Part shown: in pieces, positions 45,995 to 55,205 of the stretch
Numbering within the stretch: the first letter of the stretch is position 1
How the letters are laid out: the number at the start of each line of letters is the position of its first letter
DNA from: Symsagittifera roscoffensis
Lineage: Eukaryota > Xenacoelomorpha > Acoela > Convolutidae
Direction: 5' to 3'
Length of the DNA: 64,000 nt
Assembly: GCF_963678635.1 (NCBI RefSeq)
Contig: NC_087062.1
Location: forward strand, 30,220,833-30,284,832
The notes under the pieces: model-generated
Database searches by the model: none
The model's input: only the letters and a program-made list of their open reading frames with translations
Told to the model about the DNA's origin: nothing
Made by a program: the position numbers and the translations under genes

Positions 45995-47953
45995 TCATTT
46001 TCCGTTTTTCTCTTCGTGCTCTTCCTCAAATTGTAGTGGGACCCGCCACTCAGCATTCCAAGATCGGTTAATATCGAGCGCCTCGCTGCCGAATTTTCTT
46101 CTAAAGAGATGTTTTTCTAGTAGGCCAAATTTTGTTTCCACCAAATTCGACGCATCGGGTTTGAAATTTGCTAATTTAATTCGGTATGCTTCTAGTGCGG
46201 CCTGTTTTAAATCCAAGAGATCGGTATGATATGATATCGACCTTACCGAATGTTTAATTGGTTTCCCGTATCTAATCGGTCCTTTTTTCGACCTCCCGCT
46301 TTTTCGCCCAGAAGTTTCTTCTACTTCTGATTCGTCCAAAAACCCCGGAGAGTTATTAGATTCTTCCCCATCTTCCGCATTTTCTTGAGAGTGCAATATA
46401 TCTGCCGCCGTACGCTGTACTCCTCTCTCAAGCACTTGGTCAGCCAATCGGTTCCAATCCGCTGCCGTTAACTCTTTGCTGTTAAACGTGACTAGAATTG
46501 TTTCTGGAGATGTATTGCGGGAAATTTCTTTCTTACTCTTTGTACTACTGTGAGTAGTAGAAGTCGATTTTGGTACCCCCGCTGAGTTTGACGAACACGC
46601 CTGAGGTTCTTCTTCGACTGCCGTGGCAGCGCACTTATTCTGTAGATTAGTTGGTCGTGAATTCTTGACGCCTGTGCCCCCATTTATTTTCGATGTTTTG
46701 GTAAACGGTCCGGCCATGTTAGGTTTGGCCCTTTTCACCGCTAGATTTAAGCCACCACCTTGCAGAATATCTTTTGACGTGACCACTGTTGGGCTGTCCT
46801 GGAATTTTTGCTGTGCCTCTACTGGATCTATGCTTCGCTGCTCTAGCAATAAATTCTCGTCAGATCCACTATTCTCGGCTTCCTCCTGTTCGTCGGATTG
46901 CCGTTGTGATTGTTTTTGTTGCTTCTTCTTAGGTTCTTCTCCTGTTGGGGAACGTCTATGGTTACCTTTGTCCTGCACAACAACCTTAGCTTTGGCAATG
47001 TCACTCTTCCGATATATGGATCCCGCTGCTGTCTTGACAGTAGAGGAGGTTTCTGCCACGACTTTTCCTTTCAACGGCTTTGTGAGAGCCTTTCTACTTT
47101 TCCTCCCCTTATCTTTCCTGAGCAGAATGGGTGACCATTGACGTTGGCTGATGATATCTTCCGGTTTATCTTCAATAAAACCACGTTCCCACGAGTACAA
47201 CATTTCTTTGCGTAGCTCGAGGTTAATCGTACTTGTCTCCTCGACCGTACGTCTTAAGTCATTCGCAGATGTATCGCGTCTGGTTTGATTCCACCTGGCA
47301 TTAGCTTCCAGAAGTTCCTTCAATGCCCGCGCTCTCGCCCGATCCTGAGCCAAATCAACTTGTTGTTTAAATAGTGGACTCACATCACGGCTGTTTTGTC
47401 CTTTTCTGACAATTTTTAGGCTATCGCGAGACTGGTCAATGCGCTTTTTGAGTTGAGAGGCGGTGAGCGCAGATCGTTCCAGGTGTTCCTTATCTAAACG
47501 ATCAGAATTTCGTAAAAACCTATCAGTCAGAATTTTAAATTCAGTTTTTGGTAGTCTACCAAAATGGGCTTCAAATGGCGACATTTGTATTGTTTTCTGT
47601 TTACTCCATCGGAGATCACGAAGTATTGTACTAAGAAATAATTTTATTGATGTTACATTTTCATCTAGTAACATAACTCCCAATCTTCTTTTGATGGTTT
47701 GTATAGTACGTTCCACTAAACCGCATCCGCGATGATCTCCAACTGGACAGAATTTTTGTTCAATGTTATTGTCAGAACCATAATTTTGCATAGTTTTACC
47801 TTTAAAACCGGAAAATTGATCGGTTCGAATTGATTCGGGTATTCCATGAATATCAATGTATGAACAAAAAAATTTCGTCGACGATTTTCCCCCTGTTGAT
47901 TTAGTAATTTTTACCGACGGAAACTTAGAGTACTTATCTATTGCTACCAGCAA
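45995..47953 (-). pseudogene. Element 1 integrase core and long C-terminal extension
   Basis: A 652-codon open stretch that continues the integrase after a one-base shift. Catalytic residues are visible: Asp in RTDQFSGF (residue 45) and Glu in GLVERTIQ (residue 81), 35 residues apart as in the D,D-35-E fold; the first Asp lies in the preceding frame. A SPFEAHFGR block follows. Near residue 310 is a GSIYRKSDIAKAK motif matching the IIRKSDLAI region of element 2. Then come about 330 residues of charged, Lys/Ser/Glu-rich, low-order sequence ending FEEEHEEKNGK, unusual in length for Gypsy integrases. The track begins at a TTG, so there is no true start here: it is part of the polyprotein. Confidence 0.85.
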
Positions 47954-48453
47954 ATATATTTTTTTCCTTTATAGTCTTCGAGTGGACCAGCATAATCTAA
48001 CTGAACTTCCTGACCCGGCTGCGTTAGCAGTGGAAGAGGTTTGGTAGCATTTTTCGGAATGATGTACTTTGCATTCTTACCATAGCGGGTGCAGCTTCTG
48101 CATTCCTCCGCCAGATTGACTATATCATTGTGCATGTGCGGCCACCACAGGTATTTCGAAACATCTAGCATCGCTTCCTGACCTGGGTGACCGCGATGAA
48201 TTCTCTTTAGCACTGCTTGGCGCAATTGCCCCGGAACAGCTAGCCTGTTGTCCACCAATATACAGTCATCCACCACAGAAAGTTGATGCCAGAGAGGATT
48301 TGTATATGGTCCCATAAACTCGAAACTATGACGATCGTTTCTTTTAATCACTCGCCAAAGTCTATCCATCCAAGCATCCTCCGAGGTCAACTCTGCTAAC
48401 AAACTTCTATCGAACAACTTGGTAAGATTGTCGAGACTATTTTCTGTACTCAT
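47944..48453 (-). pseudogene. Element 1 integrase N-terminal zinc finger
   Basis: A 169-codon frame with the HHCC zinc-binding module (H86, H89 in HRGHPGQ; C118, C121 in CRSC), YLWWP between them, and the first catalytic Asp in LDYAGPL (residue 153). It stops at CW*, where the core continues in another frame. The shift lies in a run of seven A (sense) at about 47958-47964; one more A would join the frames, so a homopolymer deletion or sequencing error is the simplest cause. Confidence 0.85.
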
Positions 48454-48859
48454 CTCCCCTTGGCGAGGGGTCGTCTTTTCTGGAGTTGTGACTTGTCTTT
48501 TCCTTTTTAATCACACTGACTTCTGGGCTCTCAGACGGACTTTCAGCTGTAAGATCCACTTCTATAATTATTGGTTTCTCTCTTTGGACTTTTGTCTCCA
48601 ACTCCTGTTCACGTCTGCTCCTGTCTTCTAGAACTTTTCGTGCTTCGAGTTTTAGTAAACTTTTCGGGTTATCGGATTTGTCTGCCCCCATGAGGTCCCA
48701 AAATGACATTCGATTTGTCTCTGCTAATTTGCCAGATGTGATTTCCTTGTATCCTTTGGGTTTGCTTGATTTCTTTACTGTCCTCCACTCAACCTGAGGC
48801 ACGTCGGAATCAGAAGTGTCCGAGTCCTGCCTACTGCACGCTGCTCCTCTTTTCACCAT
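48437..48859 (-). pseudogene. Element 1 linker between RNase H and integrase
   Basis: A 140-codon frame, hydrophilic and charged (SDTSDSD near the start, SRREQELETKVQ later), with no recognised domain. It overlaps the integrase frame by 17 bases in a different frame. It sits where element 2 also has a poorly conserved linker. Between 48860 and 49164 no frame is open. Confidence 0.6.
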
Positions 48860-49164
48860 GCGTCTCCAGGAAAAAGGTAGTTTCCGTCACCTGCTCTGTC
48901 AATTCATCCTCCCTCCGATCTCCATTTTGTTTGTTCATTATCTTCTTAGACTTTCCAGATTTGTTTTTCTCCATCTTTTTTTGTAAACGCCGCTTGGGTA
49001 AATTCCGCCGATTGTTTTGAAATTTTGATGCAATCTTTTCCGTTTGAGTTTTTGGTTAATTCCGAGTTTTTGACCGACTGTTTCTTGTGCTTCAATGTGT
49101 TTTTCTCATTCTGTTCTCTTTGAAAACGTGAGCTTTGACCGTTTTCGTTCCGGTCGAGTTTTGA

Positions 49165-50063
49165 TCAGTTTTGAACAAATTGGTTACCATAGCAACCGTG
49201 TGATGAGCTGTCTTTACAGTGGCTTCTTTTTCTCTCTATTCCAGAATGTTCTAGAATGTTAATGTCAATGTTTTGATTTGTTTCACTAAGCCGACTGCTC
49301 AAACATTCGAGTGCTTTGTGAAAACTTTCAATAGAAGTCACTACAAATCTCTCATCTAATTCAGATTCCGGCCATGGTTCCCCATTGGGCTCTCTCGACA
49401 GATAATCAACGAAACCCATATCCCTTCCCGGAATATGGGTAACCTTAAATTGGTACGGTAGTAATCGGTCCACTCACCTAGTTAATCGAGATTGATACGT
49501 TTTATTTGATCTATGCTCCCCCAAAGCAGACGTTAAAGTTTTGTGATCTGTTGCTATGACAAATTCTTTTCCCAATAAATAATGTTTGAACCGATCTATA
49601 GCCCAAACTACTGCTAGCAGTTCGAGTTTATTAGTAGAATATTTTTTTTCTTGGGAATTTAAATACCGGGATGCAAATGCAATCGGTACCCATTCGTTTT
49701 GATCGGACCATTGATCAAGAGTAGCCCCTAGGCCGCTGTGACTTGCATCGCACATTACTCGGGTTTGTTTAAATGGATCATAATAATTTAATAGAGCGTT
49801 GTTAGCTACTGCCTTTTTGATTTCCTCAAAAGCTACAGAGTGTTGATCGACTCACTCAAATTTTTTCACTGGCAGTCGAACATTCTTCATTTTCTTTTTT
49901 TCATTCTCTTCTTTCAGTAGTGGTCGAAGTTTATCAGTTAAACTAGCCGCATTTGGGATGAATTTAGATAAATGATTAATACTATCCATGAAAGATCTAA
50001 GTTGTTTTAGTGACTTGGGGGGTTGGAGATTTGCAATGGCCTCAGTTTTCGTAATTTTCGGTA
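49165..50063 (-). pseudogene. Element 1 RT thumb and RNase H, interrupted
   Basis: The frame opens with the RT thumb (SFMDSINHLSKFIPNAASL, alignable with element 2). It is cut by a TGA at 49852-49854, then gives RNase H at 49474-49755 (CDASHSGLGATL, FASRYLNSQEKKYSTNKLE, ATDHKTL). A second TGA follows at 49474-49476 and then the C-terminal part to 49165 (LLPYQFKVTHIPGRDMGF). Both TGA codons stand where element 2 has TGG for Trp. RT fingers and palm are absent: the thumb begins within about 40 bases of the end of protease. Confidence 0.85.
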
Positions 50064-51155
50064 TTATGACTTCTGCCGATAACCATCTGTTGCTATAAAA
50101 ACAGGTCGTTTTTTGAAATCCACAAACTGCGCGGACAGGTTCAGCTTCTCTGCTGGAATAAATTTTGAATTCGTAGGTCCTTCCAAAATTTGTTTTGTTG
50201 TCGCCCAGTTCAGAAGTGATACTGGACTACCTGTGTCTATAGTCATATTCAAATTATGACTATCAATTTTCACTAAAGCTTTCAATGCTTTAAATTGATG
50301 AGATTTTGGATTCCTTCGAATCTCAATTTTCTCAATAGTGTCAAATTTTTCCGTCAACGCTTTCTTCTCATTGTTTTTCGCTTCGGACACAATCGCTAAT
50401 ACTCGTTTGCTGATGTATTTTTCAATTTTTGCAATAGAAGTGAAATCTTCCTCTACAGCCATTATCTCAAATTCGTCGCAAGAATCAAAATTTTGTTTTA
50501 AATTGCATTCCTCTTCCGAATTAGAATCTTCATTTGCGATTTCGTTAACTTGCTGTGATCTGCACATTTTTGCATAGTGATTGGGTTTGTTACAGTTCTT
50601 ACACGATTTACCCATTGCCTGGCAATTTTTCAAATGGCCTTCTCCAAACACTCTACCACATCTCGTGCAATGTTTTTGATCTCGCTTAGATCTTGGAGTG
50701 TTCTTGTTTTTATACTGCTTTCTTCTATTCTGATTTTGTCCTGGTCGTTTAAAGTTATACCCCTTGTTTCCAATTGCCATAACCGGTTCTTGTTTTATTT
50801 TCATTTGTGAATTTGAAAACAATCCTGAGTTGTTAGTACTCGTTGAAGACTTTTGAAATGCTCGAGTAGTTTGTTTATTCTGTTCGAATTCTATTGCACG
50901 CTTTAGAACTTCTTCGGGAGAAAATGTTTCAAAAGTTAATGTTTCTTGAAAAACAAAATTTCTCATCCGGGAAATAAATAGATCTCTCACCAACTCTTCT
51001 TCCAGTCCTCCCAACTCCGCCTTTGCTGCTTCTGCATTCAATGCCGCATGAAAGGATTCGAGAGTTTCATTCGTTTCATGAGATCGTGTAAACAATTTGT
51101 ATCTCTCATAAGTAATACTTTTCGTCTTTTCAAATGAGATTTTGGCAAAACGCAC
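50064..51155 (-). pseudogene. Element 1 gag (C-terminal half), nucleocapsid and protease
   Basis: A 363-codon frame. Residues 1-100 match the Gag capsid region of element 2 (ITYERYKLFTRSHETNETLE). Residues 163-198 carry two zinc knuckles, the first with an unusual Cx2Cx7Hx3C spacing (CTRCGRVFGEGHLKNC), the second classical Cx2Cx4Hx4C (CKNCNKPNHYAKMC). Residues 307-309 are the protease Asp-Thr-Gly (IDTGSPVSLL). The frame stops shortly after protease at the deletion junction. A small frameshift near 51156-51190 separates it from the Gag N-terminus. Confidence 0.85.
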
Positions 51156-51630
51156 TATGTCCCGAAAACCCAGTTTGGATATCTCTGTGTGAAGAGTTTT
51201 TTTGAATAAACTTTTTCTGCCCTTCTGCGCCCAAAGCGAGAAATAATCTTGATGTCAAACGTTTTGCAACTTCATGATAAAATACGTTGTGTCCTACTCT
51301 AGGTCCTCTCAAAACCCGCTCTTCGTTTTCTAGAACCATTCTGTCCCGTGCCAATCTGTTCCGGGCTTCTCTCTCTGCTAGTGCAGGCGCATCCTCCTTC
51401 GGCACTGGTGGTTCAGGAACTGGTAGAGGTTCTTCCAGGACAACTTTGGGTTCTTCTAACATTACTTCTGGATCCACGTTCTCTTTGACCGTAACAGCTA
51501 ATAGGAACTGAACAAAACATGTTTCGAAATTCCAGGGTGGGTCTGAATTTGCAGAGGCCCAGAATACTGGGATTCCCATTTCTGTCCTATTGTCTTGAGC
51601 TGTAAAATCGGATCCTGCTGGCTGCGCCAT
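51130..51630 (-). pseudogene. Element 1 gag N-terminus, start codon spanning the LTR edge
   Basis: A 166-codon frame starting MAQPAGSDFTAQ. The A of the ATG is the last base of the 5' LTR (51630) and the TG are the first bases of the primer binding site, so Met-Ala-Gln is encoded by LTR edge plus primer site. It includes a Pro/Glu-rich spacer (residues 58-80) and LALGAEGQKKF, which matches LALGKEGQKCF of element 2. It leaves the correct frame near 51180. Confidence 0.85.
51611..51629 (-). promoter_or_regulatory. Element 1 primer binding site (tRNA-Ser type)
   Basis: The sense strand begins TGGCGCAGCC right after the LTR. TGG pairs with the tRNA 3' CCA end, and TGGCGCAGTC-type sites are complementary to the acceptor 3' end of animal tRNA-Ser. 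Here one base (C for T at the ninth position) departs from element 2. Confidence 0.65.
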
Positions 51631-51924
51631 GTGATAACTGACTGAACCTCTGAGGTTTATAATGAAAACAGACGTGGTTTCTAAGAGTTAATTTAATGGT
51701 TGAAAGCGTATTGTTTTGTTTAATAGTCTTTTTCATCTGAGTTCAACTGTGCACCGAGCCACAGATCTGAGAGACATTCTCTCTTATCTCCTATCAATAA
51801 AGGTCACGCATTATTGACCTTGATTTACATAATAAGATAATATAATTTATAGATAACGATATGAACAACTAAGCCAAGGCCATAATATGGTTACTGCGAA
51901 TGCAGTAGCAGTTGCGGTACCACA
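51630..51924 (-). repeat. Element 1, 5' LTR (295 bp)
   Basis: Same ends and length as the LTR at 45566-45860. Its sense end ...CACA supplies the A of the gag ATG. It is followed on the plus strand by the target duplication GTAGC at 51925-51929. Confidence 0.92.
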
Positions 51925-51929
51925 GTAGC

Positions 51930-53007
51930 AAAGAAGGTTCCGACCATAGTCATTAAAAAATTAAATAAAATTATTTTTCCAATTAGTGTAGTTTTTTCGG
52001 CTTTGTGTGAAAAAGGAACCTGAGAGAAAAAGTATAGCTTAAGCATTTTCGTCAGTCGTGTAAAACAAACAAAGTTTTTAATTTAATGCTGTTTTTTTCG
52101 GCGTGATGATAAGTCGGCTGAAAGTAAGACGAAAACTCAAAAATTTCAAACAGGTTTTTCTTGTCAGTAGGAAATTTTTTCAAAAATTTTTTTAAAATTT
52201 AGTGTGGTTCAAATCACGACTTTAGGGCTTTAATATGATAAATCACTCAACACAGTCCGATCATTATTTGTGGTATCTGATTTTGCGTGGAAAACAAAAA
52301 GAACAAAACTAAAACACACCCGAATACAAAGTTTCAATGGTCGGTACAACAAAACATAATTTGTTTTCTGGTGTTGCAGAATAAAATAGTTCATTCACTG
52401 CATCAAATCAAAACCAAAATAAACATTCAAAAAAGGTGACAGAAGATCTGTGATTGGTAGGTTTTTTCGCAGTCACTGTTCGATTATTTTCTAAAAAGAT
52501 TTTGGTGGCTCAAAAGTTCAAATGGAATTAATGCAATCTAATTGATCCAAGTAGTTGTTTTTGATTGGGTCAGAAGACTTTGAAAAATCACTTTGTAAGG
52601 TTCATTGATTGTTTGGGCGGAAAGCGAGAAAAATTACTAAAACTGAGAATGCAAAAAATTGTTTGTCAAAAGCGGCAGTTTAGAAATAAAAAACGAAGAA
52701 AAGCCAAACAACCTCAAACGAAAGCTCGTATCAACAAGGCGCACATATCATTTGCTTTGATTTAAAAGCTTTTGATGTTTTACACTCAAAACTTATAAAA
52801 CATTTCACTTTTCGTTAAAAAAAGATACATTGCATGCAGGCAATTTAACTAAGAAGACTGAATATACAACCAACATTTAAACTTTTTTCAAAAAAATCAC
52901 TGCGATGAAATTATCAAAAGCTGAGTTCAAATTCGAACCGACCTTTCACCTGCAATATTTTTAATTAAGTTTTGAGGGTTCGAAATTTTCAATCTTCGTT
53001 ATATTCT
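51930..53007. other. Host intron DNA between the two Gypsy elements
   Basis: AT-rich, with no exon or repeat edge. The basic 66-codon ORF at 52565-52765 starts at a non-ATG codon and has no motif; not called. Confidence 0.5.
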
Positions 53008-53012
53008 TGGAC
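53008..53012. repeat. Target site duplication of element 2 (TGGAC), left
   Basis: The identical TGGAC lies at 60664-60668 outside the other LTR. Confidence 0.9.
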
Positions 53013-53342
53013 TGTTAAAAAATTAGGATAACACACTCGTAGGTGATTAAGAGTGGCCACTTAAACTAAGACTAGATTAAGACTATGGTTGGATTAAGAT
53101 TCCTACGATAAAATGTAGGCTTTTATTTAAGACTAAATAAAAGACGGTGATGCTATCTAAAGTAAGAGATGTTAAAAAGATTGAATTAGTTTCGGTTGAT
53201 TTGTTGCATATCATAAAAGATAGTGCGCAAATTCCAAGTCTATCAAAAGCCGTTGCGCTTTTGGCAGGTGTATAAAAATTAACAACGTAAAGGTCAACGA
53301 TCAGTATAGAGGTTAAATGGTCAAACAATACTATTTTTTACA
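53013..53342 (-). repeat. Element 2, 3' LTR (330 bp)
   Basis: On the sense strand it starts TGTAAAA and ends TTTTTTAACA. It pairs with 60334-60663 with four substitutions. The sense strand contains AAATAAAAG (near 53118-53130), a likely polyadenylation signal. Confidence 0.92.
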
Positions 53343-53358
53343 TTCCCCGCGAAAATTT
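53343..53358 (-). promoter_or_regulatory. Element 2 polypurine tract
   Basis: The sense strand reads CGCGGGGAA immediately before the 3' LTR, sharing GCGGGG with element 1. Confidence 0.7.
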
Positions 53359-54080
53359 ATCTAAAAGCTATTACTTTCGCCTCGCAAGAAGAAAATAAAA
53401 GTAATTAAGCGCTCGGGTGAATGGACAAGTGGGCTCGTTTGCCAAGACCCCCAAAAGTGGATCTGAATTGCTAGAGACATAATCTTGGTAAAGCACCGAG
53501 GGCCAAAAGAGCGTATTTCATACTAACAAAAATTTAATCCACGGTTACTAGATCGAAGGAACGATTGTACGGTTCGGGAAGGACCGTGCGAACAGGCCCG
53601 ATGGGCCGGAAGACGTATTCTTTAAGTAATAACACAAAAGAACAAAAACAAAGCACCTTAGATCAAATAGCATGATTTCGTCAGGTAACATTCAATATAG
53701 GCCAGTTACTGTGGACGAGCAAGGAACTGGAATAGCACTGGGGTGAATGAGGCAGTAAGGTGGGCAGGGAAATATCCCCGAAGGCAGGCCAAAATAAGAG
53801 GCAGTACTAAGATGGATAGATCTAATGGTTATCCAGTGGTAGTACCCAATGGGTGGAAGAGAACTTTAACGACATTCAAGCGAGGTTATGGGGCTCAAAT
53901 AAAGCTTTAAGTGTTATCAAAGTAATCTAAGTTTTTTGGCGTATTATGCGAGCACTGAAAGTTTATAAGACTCTAAAGGCGATGGAATGTTAAGTAACAT
54001 TCAACAATAAACAGGATACTAGAGTACTAAGAGTTTTTAAGAGTTTATGAAAGTTTATGATAGCATCTAGACTGAAACTC
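53359..54080 (-). other. Element 2 untranslated 3' internal region
   Basis: About 720 bp between the last ORF and the polypurine tract without an open frame on the sense strand. It is richer in G and A than the host flanks. No extra domain or env-like relic is visible. Confidence 0.55.
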
Positions 54081-55205
54081 CTACTTCTCATTCGTTTCCC
54101 GATTTGCCGCTTTGTTAATTGTCCATCTCCTTAACTCCTCCAGCCTCATTGGCCGTCCTAGGAGTTCTATCGCCGAAATGATAGAGGAAGTGTTCAGCCA
54201 GTCTGGGTCAGGTACAATGTGAGCAGATGTTGAAGATGAGGTTTCGGAGGGTAGGCCCGATGGGTCAAATTGAGTGGTACGGACCTCAGGACTAAATTTG
54301 ACCTTCTTACAAGGAGTATGTTGGTCATCTGCTACCGAGGGCTTTGGATCACTTGGGTAAACAGAGCTTTCTTCCCGCAAGTGAATTATCGTGGGACGCG
54401 AAGATGAGGGTGGTGTTAAGGTTGTCAGGTCTACTAAGTCGACTTGGTGGCTTTCCATTTCTACGGTAGTTGCTTCTATCGTTGTGTAAGCTGGGGCAGG
54501 ACTAGGTGCATTAAATAATGGGCCGTCCTGATCTTCATTTGTTAAATCGACTACACTGGTAAACACTCTTTCGCCTAGCATCTTGGGAGGCTGTCTAGTT
54601 CGCATAGGTCTGGTGGTGTTCTGTCGTGTAAAGATTTCTGACAATTTCTTCGAAGGTGGTGATTTCGTTGGAGATGACGCTTTCCTCTTCGCGGTACCGG
54701 ACAGTTTCGGTTTTTTAGTGGCAAGGTCAGAGTGTAGTTGCTTAGATTCCGCCTCCGTCATGGCGATTGGTTCTACACTAATCTCGGTAAATTCCCGTCC
54801 AGGGTTCTCCGGAAGAAGCGGCTTTTCTTGATTCGGTTGATTGGCCTCCTCCATAGTGTCCAAGAGAACCAACTGTGGGGTCACTTGTAGGTCCCTTTCA
54901 TTATCACCAGAATCCAAGTCGATCAGGGGAATCTTATCCGACTCGACCTTCTGTTCAACATGGTCCGGTATTTCTGGCTTACGATCTGTTCGGTCGGAGA
55001 TTAGGTGTTCATCCGATTTTGTAGCTTCAAGTAATGTTTTATCCTTGAGGTCTTTTAGCGAAATTAGGTCGCTAGCATTATCGTCTGAAATCTCTTCATG
55101 TGGTTCGATCGTCAATCCAGTTTCATTTACGCAACTTTTTCGAAGGTCGGGTTTACCCGACGGGCTTGATTCTTGGTCACTTTCAAGGCCTATTGGGATT
55201 CTCAA
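54081..55205 (-). CDS. Element 2 C-terminal ORF (integrase extension or separate protein)
   Basis: A 374-codon frame, acidic and Ser/Thr/Pro-rich, with basic patches (KKPKLSGTAKRKASSPTK) and a PxxMLGERVF-type block, ending TINKAANRETNEK. It overlaps the end of the integrase frame by four bases in the -1 frame, and the nearest start is a TTG. Element 1 carries a comparably long, disordered extension fused in frame to integrase, so this is probably the same extension cut off by a one-base change in the purine-rich stretch just upstream. A separately translated accessory protein is the alternative. No known domain. Confidence 0.6.
   Translation of the reverse strand: MRIPIGLESDQESSPSGKPDLRKSCVNETGLTIEPHEEISDDNASDLISLKDLKDKTLLEATKSDEHLISDRTDRKPEIPDHVEQKVESDKIPLIDLDSGDNERDLQVTPQLVLLDTMEEANQPNQEKPLLPENPGREFTEISVEPIAMTEAESKQLHSDLATKKPKLSGTAKRKASSPTKSPPSKKLSEIFTRQNTTRPMRTRQPPKMLGERVFTSVVDLTNEDQDGPLFNAPSPAPAYTTIEATTVEMESHQVDLVDLTTLTPPSSSRPTIIHLREESSVYPSDPKPSVADDQHTPCKKVKFSPEVRTTQFDPSGLPSETSSSTSAHIVPDPDWLNTSSIISAIELLGRPMRLEELRRWTINKAANRETNEK

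Larger units (their letters stand above)
45566..51924 (-). mobile_element. Ty3/Gypsy LTR retrotransposon, element 1 (complete ends, RT core deleted)
   Basis: A 6,359-bp element read on the minus strand: 295-bp LTRs at both ends, 5-bp target duplication GTAGC (45561-45565 and 51925-51929), primer site next to the 5' LTR (51611-51629) and a G-rich polypurine tract GCGGGG next to the 3' LTR. The order is gag, protease, RNase H, integrase, as in Ty3/Gypsy. The RT fingers and palm, including the YxDD site, are missing: the frame passes from just after protease straight into the RT thumb. It also has frame breaks in gag and integrase and two TGG-to-TGA stops in RNase H. LTRs differ at about 9 of 295 positions. 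It cannot move on its own. Confidence 0.9.

Noticed and set aside
46623-47141. 172-codon plus-strand ORF inside element 1
   Set aside because: It is the antisense shadow of the long low-complexity integrase tail; no motif and no start context of interest.
47944-47964. Programmed frameshift inside the integrase of element 1
   Set aside because: The shift falls within the catalytic domain at an A7 run; element 2 is continuous here. More likely a lost base.
49474-49854. UGA read as tryptophan (altered genetic code)
   Set aside because: Host exons and element 2 use TGG for Trp and TGA as a stop at gene ends; the two TGA codons are better explained as mutations in a dead element.
51156-51190. 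Programmed frameshift between the two gag frames of element 1
   Set aside because: No slippery heptamer is present, and element 2 has the same region in one frame; a simple indel explains it.
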